A stretch of 64,000 bases of DNA from Hymenobacter sp. BRD67 (GTDB taxonomy: Bacteria; Bacteroidota; Bacteroidia; Cytophagales; Hymenobacteraceae): contig NZ_CP053904.1 of NCBI RefSeq assembly GCF_013256425.1, positions 1,054,001 through 1,118,000 on the forward strand. Reading direction: 5' to 3'. Shown here one piece after another: positions 37,081 through 45,594 of this stretch (the first letter of the stretch is position 1; the number at the start of each line of letters is the position of its first letter). The notes under the pieces were generated by a model, which worked only from the letters and a program-made list of their open reading frames with translations, made no database searches and was not told where the DNA came from. The position numbers and the translations under genes were made by a program.

Positions 37081-37769
37081 TTACTTATTCCCAATTTCCT
37101 GCAGCACCTGCGGCACGCCGATGCTTGCCGGCTGCACCACATATTGTACGTGGCGGCGACCGCTTACCTCGGGCTGGTGCGGGTCGATAACGTACACCGG
37201 GCAGCCAGCGGGCGCGTAGTGCAGCAGCCCGGCCGCCGGGTACACCTGCAGGGAAGTGCCCACAACGAGCAGCACATCGGCGGTAGCCACCAGCTCGGCG
37301 GCTTCCTCAATGGCAGGCACCATTTCGCCAAACCACACGATGTGCGGGCGCAGCTGGCCGCCGTCGGGGCCAGGTCGCCCACCTCAATGTCGCCCGGACA
37401 GTCAAAAACGGTGGTTTCGCTTTTCACCGAGCGCATTTTAGTCAGCATACCGTGCAGGTGCAGCACCTGCGTAGAGCCGGCCCGCTCGTGCAGGTCATCC
37501 ACATTTTGCGTAATAATGCTGACCGTCCAGCCCGGCGCCTGCTCAAAGCCGGCAAGGGCCAGGTGGGCCGCATTGGGTGCTACGGTGCGGGCCTGCGCGC
37601 GGCGCTTGTTATAAAAATCGAGCACCAGCGCCGGGTTGCGGGCAAAGGCCTCGGGCGTTGCTACGTCCTCGATACGATGCTCTTCCCAGAGGCCATTGGT
37701 GTCGCGAAACGTACGGATGCCGCTCTCGGCCGATACGCCCGCGCCGGTAAGTGCTACGAGATAAGGCAT
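37081..37769 (-). pseudogene. cobB: Sir2-family NAD-dependent deacylase, frameshifted
   Basis: A sirtuin that removes acyl groups from lysine using NAD. Features are GAGVSAESGI (NAD loop), GLWEEHRIED, TQNVDDLHERAG and the catalytic His in LHLHGML. The frame breaks after GDLAP. One more G in the GGGG at 37366-37369 (plus strand) gives [15 protein letters not shown] and then [13 protein letters not shown], for 229 residues. The zinc-binding Cys pairs of many sirtuins are largely missing (only one Cys, in FDCPGD), as in other compact sirtuins. The break is probably a sequence error. Confidence 0.88.
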
Positions 37770-37851
37770 GCTGCTGCTAGTGGGGTAAGTACTGGTGAAT
37801 AAGCAAAATTACGGCTGGCCTCACCTAATCCAAGCCCTGTGCGGCCGTCAG

Positions 37852-38811
37852 CTATTGGCCATTCAGGAGTACCTCATACTGGCGCTCGGCAAAATCGCGC
37901 AGGCGCTGAAAGGCGGCGTCAACCTCCTGCGCATCTTCGCTGAGCAGGTTGCCATACACAACGCGGTCGGTGGTCCGTAGCGCGCGGCGCACGTCTTCGT
38001 TATTTTGGAAATACTGGGTTAACTCCTTTGTAGTGAGAGAGCTGAGGTTGGTATTTTCGAGGCTGGAAAGATAGTTTTTCCAGAGTACTACCGTACGCTC
38101 CACGAGCGGGGCCGACCGGGATAGCGTAAAGCGTTCGGCGTTGCGGGCAAACTGCGTCAGAAAATACAGGTGGTTTTTGCGGCGCTTGTAGCGGCTATAG
38201 CGCTGGCGCCAGCGCCGGCCGTAAAGGGCCCACGCCACGCCGGCCAGCGCCAGGGCACCCGCCAGGCCCGCCAGCCAGAATGGATAGTTAAACGCTGCCG
38301 GCAGGGGCAGGGGCTGATAATTGGTGCGCAGCCGGGGCAGCCCCGCATGCTCGGATGTGAAGAGGGTAGGGGCCACGCGGTGCAGGCGCACCTGCGTAGC
38401 CGGTGGCAGCAGCCGCAGCGTATCACCGGCTTCGTGCAAGACCAGCACGGGCAGCTGCAGGGCCTGAACCGGGGCCAGCGAGAACGTCCGCAGCCGGTAC
38501 ACCGCCTGGTCGAAGCTCCGGCCGTTTTCGGTGCGGGTAGGCAGCCAGCGCCGCCCTACGTACTCAAACGAGCCAAAGGCCGCCAGCGAGTCGGGGAAAA
38601 TAACCTCCTCGGCCGGGTCGTGGGCGTAGCTCAGCACGTAGTCGAAGGGCTGGCCAACCTCCACCACGGCCCGCGAAAACCGCCCCACCGGCCCGCTGGC
38701 CGCTGCGGCCCCGCTTATGCCCACACCGGTACTTACCCCAAGCAGCAGGGCAAGCCGCCGACAGGAGCGCAAACGGCATAATATAGTTGTTTCATTATAT
38801 ATTAAAAACAT
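37852..38811 (-). CDS. hypothetical protein paired with DUF58 protein
   Basis: A 319-residue protein with a signal-like N-terminus, an extracytoplasmic beta-rich region to about residue 175, one membrane helix (FWLAGLAGALALAGVAWAL) and a cytoplasmic Arg/Lys-rich helical tail with a possible coiled region. Topology and position resemble BatD-like parts of MoxR/DUF58 loci, but I do not recognise a named family. It begins 3 bases after the stop of the DUF58 gene. An AT-rich stretch lies at its start. Confidence 0.65.
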   Translation of the reverse strand: MFLIYNETTILCRLRSCRRLALLLGVSTGVGISGAAAASGPVGRFSRAVVEVGQPFDYVLSYAHDPAEEVIFPDSLAAFGSFEYVGRRWLPTRTENGRSFDQAVYRLRTFSLAPVQALQLPVLVLHEAGDTLRLLPPATQVRLHRVAPTLFTSEHAGLPRLRTNYQPLPLPAAFNYPFWLAGLAGALALAGVAWALYGRRWRQRYSRYKRRKNHLYFLTQFARNAERFTLSRSAPLVERTVVLWKNYLSSLENTNLSSLTTKELTQYFQNNEDVRRALRTTDRVVYGNLLSEDAQEVDAAFQRLRDFAERQYEVLLNGQ

Positions 38812-38814
38812 AAT

Positions 38815-39728
38815 TTATCTTCGCCGCTGCCGAAACAGCCCCACCAGCTGCGGCACAAAGTCTTCGTCGGTACGCAGCAGCAGCAGGCTCACGCGCTGGC
38901 GGCGGCACAGGGTGCGCAGGGCCAGCTGCCGGGCTTCGGTCTGGGCCCGGTACTGGCTCTGGAAAGCCGGGGCCGACGTGTCGACCCAGCGCAGCAGGCC
39001 GGTTTCGGCATCGCGCAGAGGCACAATGCCCAGCGCCGGAAAAGCGGCTTCCTGCGGCGCCACCAGCTGCACCACTACCAGGTCGTGCTGCCGGGCCAGC
39101 ATGCTAAGCTCCCGCTCGTAGCTCTCGTCGATAAAGTCGGAGATAAGAATAACCAGGCTGCGCCGGCGCAGCAGGCCCAGCAGCTGGCGGATACCCGCGC
39201 TCAGGCTGGTATGCTCCGAGGCCGGCCGCAGCCCATAGAGGCGTTGCAGCAGGGCGTAGGCCGCCCGCAAGCCCTTGGCGGGGGCAGGTACAGCTCTTTC
39301 TGGTCCGAAAAAGCCAGCATTCCCAGCGCCGAATCCTGGCGGGCGGCGGCCAGCGCCAGCACCCCGGCCAGGTCGCGCCCCAGGTCGAGCTTGCACTGGC
39401 TGCCGGCGGGGCCGCCGCCCACGCGCTGCGAGGCGCTCACGTCGAGGGCAACCAGCACCTGCTGCTCGCGCTCTTCCTTGTAGGTTTTTACAAAGGTGCC
39501 GTGGCCCTTGCTGCTCACGGCCCAGTCAATAGCCCGCACCTCATCGCCATACTGATAGAGGCGCACGTCGTCAAACTCCAGGCCGTTGCCCCGAAATACT
39601 GAGCCGAAATTGCCCTGCAGCTGGGCCTCAACTGCCTGGCGCATTCTTATTTCGAGGTGACGCAGGCGGCGCACCAGCGCCGTAAGGCTGGCAGGAAGCT
39701 GGGCAGATGGCGGGGCGGCGGGCGGCAT
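38815..39728 (-). pseudogene. DUF58 protein, frameshifted
   Basis: DUF58 (YeaD2-like) protein of the MoxR-associated kind. The conserved block FRGNGLEFDDVRLYQYGDEV and RAIDWAVSSK is clear, followed by a VWA-like strand VLVALDVSAS and later LVILISDFID. The frame breaks after ELYLPP. Adding one G to the GGGGG at 39280-39284 (plus strand) gives LPPAKGLRAAYALLQRLYG and restores 304 residues ending at 38815. A partner membrane protein follows. No MoxR ATPase gene is next to it. Confidence 0.85.
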
Positions 39729-39776
39729 GGTGGGCAGGCTGAGAGACGAAGCTACGGCGCGGAGCTATTTTTGGGG

Positions 39777-40163
39777 GTGAAATCGCCGCTGACCTCCTTT
39801 ATTCCGGCTCTGGGCCTGCTACTGGCCCTGGGTAGCTGTGCCCGCCCCGAAGAGGTGCAACCCCCACCTAAGCTACTGACCAAGCAGCAGATGGTTAGCC
39901 TGCTTATCCGGTTTCATCTGCTGGAAGCCCGGCTGGAATCGGGCCGCTTTTCGCCCGATTCCAGCCGGGCGCAGTTTCTAAGCATGCAGCGCGACATACT
40001 CTGGCACTACGGTATCGCCGAAGAGGATTCTTCTTTTCAGCGCAGCTATTACTACTACGCTTCCCACAAAAAAGACCTGGACGATATTTATGCCGCCGTT
40101 ATCGACTCGCTTGATGCCCAGCAAAAGCGCATGGGCGGCCAGCCCACGGTGAAGCATCCGTAG
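39777..40163 (+). CDS. DUF4296 lipoprotein
   Basis: A protein of about 128 residues with a lipoprotein signal (LTSFIPALGLLLALGSCA). The mature part begins LLTKQQMVSLLIRFHLLEAR, the hallmark of DUF4296, a small helical Bacteroidota family of unknown function. GTG at 39777 gives a normal signal peptide. The frame extends upstream across the divergent DUF58 start and is not signal-like there. It stops 11 bases before the convergent CsaA gene. Confidence 0.75.
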   Translation: MKSPLTSFIPALGLLLALGSCARPEEVQPPPKLLTKQQMVSLLIRFHLLEARLESGRFSPDSSRAQFLSMQRDILWHYGIAEEDSSFQRSYYYYASHKKDLDDIYAAVIDSLDAQQKRMGGQPTVKHP

Positions 40164-40174
40164 CGCGCCGCAAC

Positions 40175-40530
40175 TCAGTAAATACGGCTGCCATTGGGCA
40201 CTGGCGCGGCCACGGCCACGAGCACCGTGTGGCCATCAGCATCGGGGCCCCGAGCACCAGCACTTCCGAGCGGAATGGACCAATCTGGCGGGGCGGAAAA
40301 TTGAGCACGGCCAGCACCTGCCGGCCCTGCAGCGTAGCGGGCGTGTAATGATGCGTGAGCTGGGCGCTCGATTTTTTCAGGCCGATTGCGGGGCCAAAGT
40401 CAATGAGCAGCTGGTAGGCCGGGCGGCGGGCCTGCGGAAACTCACGGGCTTCCACAATGGTGCCCACGTGCAGAGCAACCCGCTCAAAATCAGCTACGCT
40501 TATCAAGTCAGCAGCAGGTTGCTCAGGCAT
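40175..40530 (-). pseudogene. csaA: CsaA-like tRNA-binding protein, frameshifted
   Basis: A single OB-fold tRNA-binding domain of the CsaA/EMAP type. The family blocks are FERVALHVGTIVEAREFP, FGPAIGLKKSSAQLT and VLNFPPRQIGPFRSEVLVLG. The frame breaks after LGAP. One more G in the GGGG at 40244-40247 (plus strand) gives DADGHTVLVAVAAPVPNGS and a stop at 40175, for 118 residues. CsaA has chaperone-like and tRNA-binding activity in Bacillus. ATG at 40530 overlaps the upstream DUF922 gene by 8 bases. Confidence 0.85.
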
Positions 40531-41086
40531 CTTTTTCGGCAAAAGGGGCCAGCTCGCGGAGCTGCTGCTGCACCTGGGCTTCCCATTGGGCCTGGCGCTC
40601 GTGCAGGAGGCCGTGGTTGGTATCGCGGTCGTAGGCATCTTCGGCCTGCTGCCAGGCCGAGTAGGCCGCCTGGCTTACGCGGTCGAAGGTAGTACCCAGC
40701 TGGTCGCAGGCAACCCGCAGCGCGCCTAGCTGCTGACGCAGGCGGCGGGCATATACCTCGGCAATATCGAAGTGCAGCTGCTCGTGGCGCAGCAGGGCGG
40801 GCGTCATGCGGGCTGGGTCGCGCACCCACGACGTAGCCGGGTCGAAGCTGGCCTGGGCCGTGCCCGAAAACACGTTGGCGTGGCAGGTAGCCCCGGTGTT
40901 GATGTTGGCCGAGGTGAGCGCGGCGTGGCCATCGCTCGTTTTGGGCCGTCCTTTAAAATCAGCCACGGTGAGCGGGCGGTTGGCCGACCAACGGATGGCC
41001 CCAGCCGGCAGCTTCACCTGCTGCGCGGCGGCCGGGCCGGTTGCGCAAAGGGCTATTAACAAAATTTCAGGCCAGGTGATGCGCAT
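40523..41086 (-). CDS. DUF922-like predicted secreted Zn protease
   Basis: A 187-residue protein with a signal peptide (ILLIALCATGPAAAQ). The motif LLRHEQLHFDIAE near residue 110 contains HExxH-like residues in the form HEQLH, which fits the DUF922 family of predicted zinc proteases. The rest has helical segments rich in Arg and Gln. ATG at 41086 is chosen; upstream codons are not signal-like. The gene overlaps csaA, so the two are co-transcribed. Confidence 0.72.
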   Translation of the reverse strand: MRITWPEILLIALCATGPAAAQQVKLPAGAIRWSANRPLTVADFKGRPKTSDGHAALTSANINTGATCHANVFSGTAQASFDPATSWVRDPARMTPALLRHEQLHFDIAEVYARRLRQQLGALRVACDQLGTTFDRVSQAAYSAWQQAEDAYDRDTNHGLLHERQAQWEAQVQQQLRELAPFAEKDA

Positions 41087-41187
41087 GAAGAAGTTGTAAG
41101 GGTAGAAATAAAAGCAGCGGGTAGGGCCCGTGCTGCTGGTAAACCAGTGCCTCCCTGACAACTGCCACCTGGCTCTGAGTTCCGCAA

Positions 41188-42590
41188 TTAGCCAGCTGGC
41201 TGGCCCAGCACCAGCAATTCTTCCGCCTTGATAAGCGCTTGCGCGGGGCTGCTAGCTTTGGCAGGCGGGTTGCCCGGCTGGCTTTCGCGGCGAAAGCGCA
41301 GCAGCAGCACGCCGGCTACCAGGCTCAGGCCCGTGAGCAGGCCCAGCCAGATGCCCGGCGCCCCCAGCCCCCACCCAAAGCCCAGGCCGTAGCCCAGCGG
41401 CAGGGCAATGGCCCAGTAAGCCAGCAGGGCTACCACCGAGGGCACCTTCACGTCTTCGAGGCCCGCAGGGCACCCAGGCCCACCACCTGCAAGCCATCAG
41501 ATACCTGAAAGCCGGCCGCAATGGCCAGCAGCGTGGCCGCCTGCGCTACCACGGCCGGGTCGGTATTATAAAAAGAAGGAATACTATGCCGCAACACCAC
41601 CAGCAGCAGGCCCATTGTGCCCATAAACCCAAACGCCAGCCAGTAGGCAGCAAAGCCGGCCTGCCGGGCCCCGGCCATATCGCCGCTGCCGCGCAGGTTG
41701 CCCACCCGAATGGTAGCCGCCGCCGCAATGCCCGTGGCGGCCATATAGGTCACCGAGGCCACGTTTATGGCAATCTGGTGGGCCGCCTGGGGCGTAACGC
41801 CAAGCCAGCCAATCATTAAAAATGAAAAGCTGAATGCGCCTACTTCGAGCATCATTTGCACGCCGATGGGCAGGCCCAGCGCCAGCTGCCCGCGCAGCTC
41901 GGCCAGGCCGGGCCGTAGCCACTCGGCCATAGTGGCCGGGCGCTTGGCCCGTAGCAGCTGGGTGCGCAATACAAATTGCGCCATCAGCAGGGCCATGCCG
42001 ATGCGGGCAATGAGCGTGGCCCAGGCTGCGCCCATCAGCCCCAGGCGTGGGGCCCCGAAATGGCCGAAAATAAGGGCATAGCACAGCAGGGCATTGAGCA
42101 CATTGGCGGCAATGGAGAGCTGCATGGCCTGGCGGGTCAGCCCCAGCCCTTCGGCCCACTCGCGAAAGCCCTGAAACACCATCAGCGGCAGCAGCGACAG
42201 GCCCACTACGCGCACCCAGGGAGTGGCCAGCGCCACCACCTCGGGTGCCTGGTGCAGGTGGGGCAGCAGCTGGCTGAAGCCGGCCAGCAGCACGCCCACC
42301 AGCGTATTCAGCCATACGGTGCCCACCAGCAGCCGGCCCAGCGCCTCCTTATCGCCGCGCCCGTTGGCGGCTGCCACGCGCGGCACCGCGCCCATACTGA
42401 TACCCAGGCCCAGCACCAGCAGCAGCGTGGTTGAGCTCACGCCCATGCCTACGGCGTCGAGCGGCAGCTTGCCGAGGTGGCCCACCATCACCGAGTCGCA
42501 CACGCCCACCAGTATATGGCCGAGCTGGCTGAGCACCACGGGATAAGCTAACAGCAGGGTAGGGCGAAGATGGGATTTTATAGATTGCAT
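41188..42590 (-). pseudogene. MATE-family multidrug efflux pump, frameshifted
   Basis: NorM-type MATE antiporter of twelve helices exporting cationic compounds with Na+ or H+. The start shows LLLAYPVVLSQLGHILVGV and SVMVGHLGKLPLDAVG, both typical. The frame breaks after VVGLGALR. One more C in the CCC at 41462-41464 (plus strand) gives GLEDVKVPSVVALLAYWAI and the last helices, for 467 residues, a normal MATE length. Substrates cannot be read. The gene is separated from egtD by the hairpin at 42601. Confidence 0.87.
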
Positions 42591-42600
42591 CTACTTAAAA

Positions 42601-42639
42601 TAGAACGTCATGCTTCGCTACGCTCGGCATGACGTTCTA
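42601..42639. terminator. hairpin terminator, AGAACGTC family
   Basis: A perfect 13-bp stem pairs TAGAACGTCATGC with GCATGACGTTCTA around a 13-base loop. On the minus strand a TTTT run follows, so it ends egtD transcription upstream of the MATE gene. Confidence 0.75.
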
Positions 42640-42668
42640 CTTGTTTGATTGGATACAAAATTACGACC

Positions 42669-43625
42669 TTACCCGGCCACGGCCAGCACCACGTCGGCGA
42701 AGTCGCCGGCCGCATCCTGGAAGACCTGCACTACGCGCAGGCCGGCGCCCGCAGCCAGCCCCGTAATCTGAGGCAGGGTAAACTTGAATGAGCTTTCAGT
42801 TTGAATAGCCTCCCAGGCCGCTATTTCAAAAGTCTGGCCGGCCGGCTCCGCCACGCGCACGGTCTGGGCGCGGCGGCTCACCAGCCACGAGCGCATGGCC
42901 CCGGTGGCGGGGTCATAGTCAGGGAAATGCTGCCAGTCTTCGAGCCGAAAATCAGTCCCGGCTTCGGCATTGAGGCGGCGCAGCAGGTTGAAGTTAAACT
43001 CAGCCGTGATGCCCTGGGCATCGTCATAAGCCGCCCGAATGCGGCGGGGGTCTTTACGCAGGTCGAAGCCCACCAGCAGGCGGTCGGCCGGGGTGAGCGG
43101 CCGGGCCAGGTTGCGCAGAAAGTCGAGCTGCTCGGCGGGCGCGAAATTGCCGATGTTGGAGCCCAGAAACAGCACGGCCTTTGCCCCCGGCTGCGCAGCC
43201 AGCGCCGTGAGCGCTTCCCCGTACTCGGCTACCAGCGGCTCGGTGGTCAGGCCGGGCAGCTCCTGTTGCAGCGAGCTGGTCAGCTCTTCAATAGCGGAGG
43301 GAGAGATATCAACCGGCACGTAGGTGAGCGCTACCGGCTGGGCAAGCAGCTCACGCAGTAGTAGCTTGGTTTTTAACCCGTCGCCCGCCCCCAGTTCCAC
43401 TACGGCCAGGGGCTGCCCGCTGGCAGCACCCGCTGCCAGCGCCTGCCCGATTGCCGCGCCCTGCTCCTGAAAAATACCCAGCTCCGTACGCGTAGGGTAA
43501 TACTCGGGCAGGCTCATTATCTGCTGAAACAGCCGGCTGCCGGCTGCATCGTAGAAATATTTGGACGACAAGGTCTTCGGCGTTTGGCTGAAGCCTTGCA
43601 CCAGATGTTCAGCAAGTTGATTCAA
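42669..43625 (-). CDS. egtD: L-histidine N-alpha-methyltransferase, EgtD-like
   Basis: About 318 residues of the EgtD (methyltransferase 33) family, which trimethylates histidine to hercynine in ergothioneine synthesis. The opening SQTPKTLSSKYFYDAAGSRL is family-typical. The SAM site is VVELGAGDGLKTKLLL, followed by PVDISPSAIEEL and FLGSNIGNF. No ATG lies near the family start; TTG at 43625 is the likely start, and an ATT four codons upstream is another option. The frame continues to 43754 but overlaps terC. No EgtB gene is nearby, so the pathway is not proven here. Confidence 0.82.
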   Translation of the reverse strand: MNQLAEHLVQGFSQTPKTLSSKYFYDAAGSRLFQQIMSLPEYYPTRTELGIFQEQGAAIGQALAAGAASGQPLAVVELGAGDGLKTKLLLRELLAQPVALTYVPVDISPSAIEELTSSLQQELPGLTTEPLVAEYGEALTALAAQPGAKAVLFLGSNIGNFAPAEQLDFLRNLARPLTPADRLLVGFDLRKDPRRIRAAYDDAQGITAEFNFNLLRRLNAEAGTDFRLEDWQHFPDYDPATGAMRSWLVSRRAQTVRVAEPAGQTFEIAAWEAIQTESSFKFTLPQITGLAAGAGLRVVQVFQDAAGDFADVVLAVAG

Positions 43626-43716
43626 GGTAATGACGAATGGGTGATGAGTAAGTAGCGGGTAGTAGTGGCAGCGGGGTAGTAGCTTATACTGCTTGGCGGG
43701 CAGCGTAAAGCGGCCA

Positions 43717-44658
43717 TTACCCGTTTTTCCGGGGCCACAGCAGCGAGGCGCCAATGGAGCCCAGCAGCAGCAGGCCTACCACGCCCAGTGAAACCGGCAT
43801 GGGTAGCTCCCGGTTAAACTGCACGCGCAAAAGGTCGTCGGTCAGCAGCTTGCCACCGATAAAAACCAAAATAAGCGCCAGCCCATAGTGCAGGTAGTGA
43901 AAGAGCGTCATGAGGCTGGCCAGGGCAAAATACAGCGCCCGCAGCCCCAGCAGCGCAAATACATTGGAGGTATATACCACGAACGTATTGCGCGAAACGG
44001 CCAGAATAGCCGGGATAGAATCGGCTGCAAAAACCACGTCGGTAGTTTCTATCATCACCAGCACCACCAGCAGGGGCGTGGCGAAGCGCAGGCCATCGCG
44101 CCGGGTAAAAAACCGGCCGCCATCAAGCTGCCGCGTGATGGGCAGGCGCCGGCTCAGCAGCCGCACTACCGGATTGTTGTTGGGGTCGATTTCGGGCTCA
44201 TCGCTGCCGCTCAGGGCCATGCGAATGCCGGTGTATACTAGAAAAGCGCCTAGTATGTAAAGTAAAAAATGAAATTTTACCAGCAGCGCGGCCCCCGCCA
44301 GAATAAATATTCCGCGCAGCACCAGTGCCCCCAGCACGCCCCAGAACAGTATGCGGTGCTGATACTCGGCGGGTACCTTAAAGTAGGTGAAAATGAGCAG
44401 GAATACAAACAGGTTATCTACGCTCAGGGCCTTTTCGATGAGGTAGCCCGTTAGCCATTGCAGGCCGGCCTCGTGGCCCATAGTGCGGTACACCAAAAAG
44501 TTGAAGCACAGCGAAAGCGTAATCCAGAAGGCGCTCCAGCCCAGTGCCTCGCCGAGCTTTACGGCGTGGGCTCGGCGGTTCAGCACCAGTAAATCGAGCA
44601 GTAAAAGCCCGATTATAAATAGATTGAATAAAATCCAGAACAGGGGCGTGTTTTCCAT
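43717..44658 (-). CDS. TerC/Alx-family membrane protein
   Basis: A 313-residue integral membrane protein of the TerC family, linked to metal (manganese or tellurite-related) homeostasis. Family motifs are EKALSVDNLFVFLLIFTYF and IETTDVVFAADSIPAIL, with about nine helices. The reading frame is continuous with the upstream glycosyltransferase, but ATG at 44658 begins exactly where TerC homology begins. A six-base-pair hairpin (44661-44666 with 44672-44677) sits two bases before this ATG. I treat the two as separate genes. Confidence 0.87.
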   Translation of the reverse strand: MENTPLFWILFNLFIIGLLLLDLLVLNRRAHAVKLGEALGWSAFWITLSLCFNFLVYRTMGHEAGLQWLTGYLIEKALSVDNLFVFLLIFTYFKVPAEYQHRILFWGVLGALVLRGIFILAGAALLVKFHFLLYILGAFLVYTGIRMALSGSDEPEIDPNNNPVVRLLSRRLPITRQLDGGRFFTRRDGLRFATPLLVVLVMIETTDVVFAADSIPAILAVSRNTFVVYTSNVFALLGLRALYFALASLMTLFHYLHYGLALILVFIGGKLLTDDLLRVQFNRELPMPVSLGVVGLLLLGSIGASLLWPRKNG

Positions 44659-44713
44659 CCGGCAGCATAAGGCTGCCTCAGATACGAAAAAACTGCCCGC
44701 GTGGCGGTAAGCG

Positions 44714-45498
44714 CTACTGCGCCGGCGCGATAGCTGGCTGACCCTGGGGGAGTTGTCGGTGCGGCGCGGCGGATGAATCCAGCTGCTGAGCTTCATCTGA
44801 ACGACGCCAAAGAGCGCCTCCTTAAAAATGCCCTTCGACATTTTGGACTGCCCCCGGGTGCGGTCGGTGAAGATGATGGGCACCTCCTTGATGTGAAAGC
44901 CCAGGCGGTAGGTCAGCCACTTCATCTCAATCTGAAAGGCGTAGCCCACGAAATGAATCCGGCTCAGGTCGATGGCGCGCAGCACCCGCGCCGAGTAGCA
45001 CTTAAACCCCGCCGTGGCATCATGGATGGGCATGCTCGTGATAAAGCGCACATACTTGGAGGCAAAATACGACATCAGTACCCGGCTCATGGGCCAGTTC
45101 ACGACGTTGACGCCATCGCTGTAGCGCGAGCCGATGGCCAGGTCGTAGCCTTGCACGGCGCAGGCTTCGTGCAGGCGCAGCAAATCCTGCGGGTTGTGCG
45201 AGAAGTCCGCATCCATCTCAAACACATAGTCATAGCCCCGCGCCAATGCCCACCGGAAACCAAAAATATAGGCCGTACCCAGGCCTTGCTTGCCCGCGCG
45301 CTCTTCCAGAAAAAGGCGGCCCGCAAACTCAGCCAGTAGCCCGCGCACAACCGCGCCCGTGCCGTCGGGCGAGCCGTCGTCAATTATCAGGACGTGAAAA
45401 TTCTTCGGCAGCGCAAAAACGGCCCGCAGAATAAGCTCCACATTTTCCCGCTCATTGTACGTCGGAATTAAGACTAACCCGGCGGCCATAGTACTCAT
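44714..45498 (-). CDS. polyprenol-phosphate mannosyltransferase-like GT2
   Basis: A family-2 glycosyltransferase like dolichol-phosphate mannose synthase, transferring a sugar from a nucleotide donor to a lipid phosphate. Motifs are LIPTYNERENVELI, IDDGSPDGTG and the metal-binding FEMDADFSHNP. As sequenced the frame runs straight into TerC through a linker with no homology. Adding one G to the GGGGG at 44746-44750 (plus strand) ends the protein at 44714 with 261 residues, close to family length. So the fusion is probably an artefact. ATG at 45498 is used; 45489 is an alternative. Confidence 0.8.
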
Positions 45499-45594
45499 CA
45501 CAGGCAAAGATAAGGAGCGTGGCAATAGGGTTGCCTCACCAGCTGGCTGTCGGCGAATTATTAGCAGCCAACGGGGAAGGAATAGAGCTGGCGG

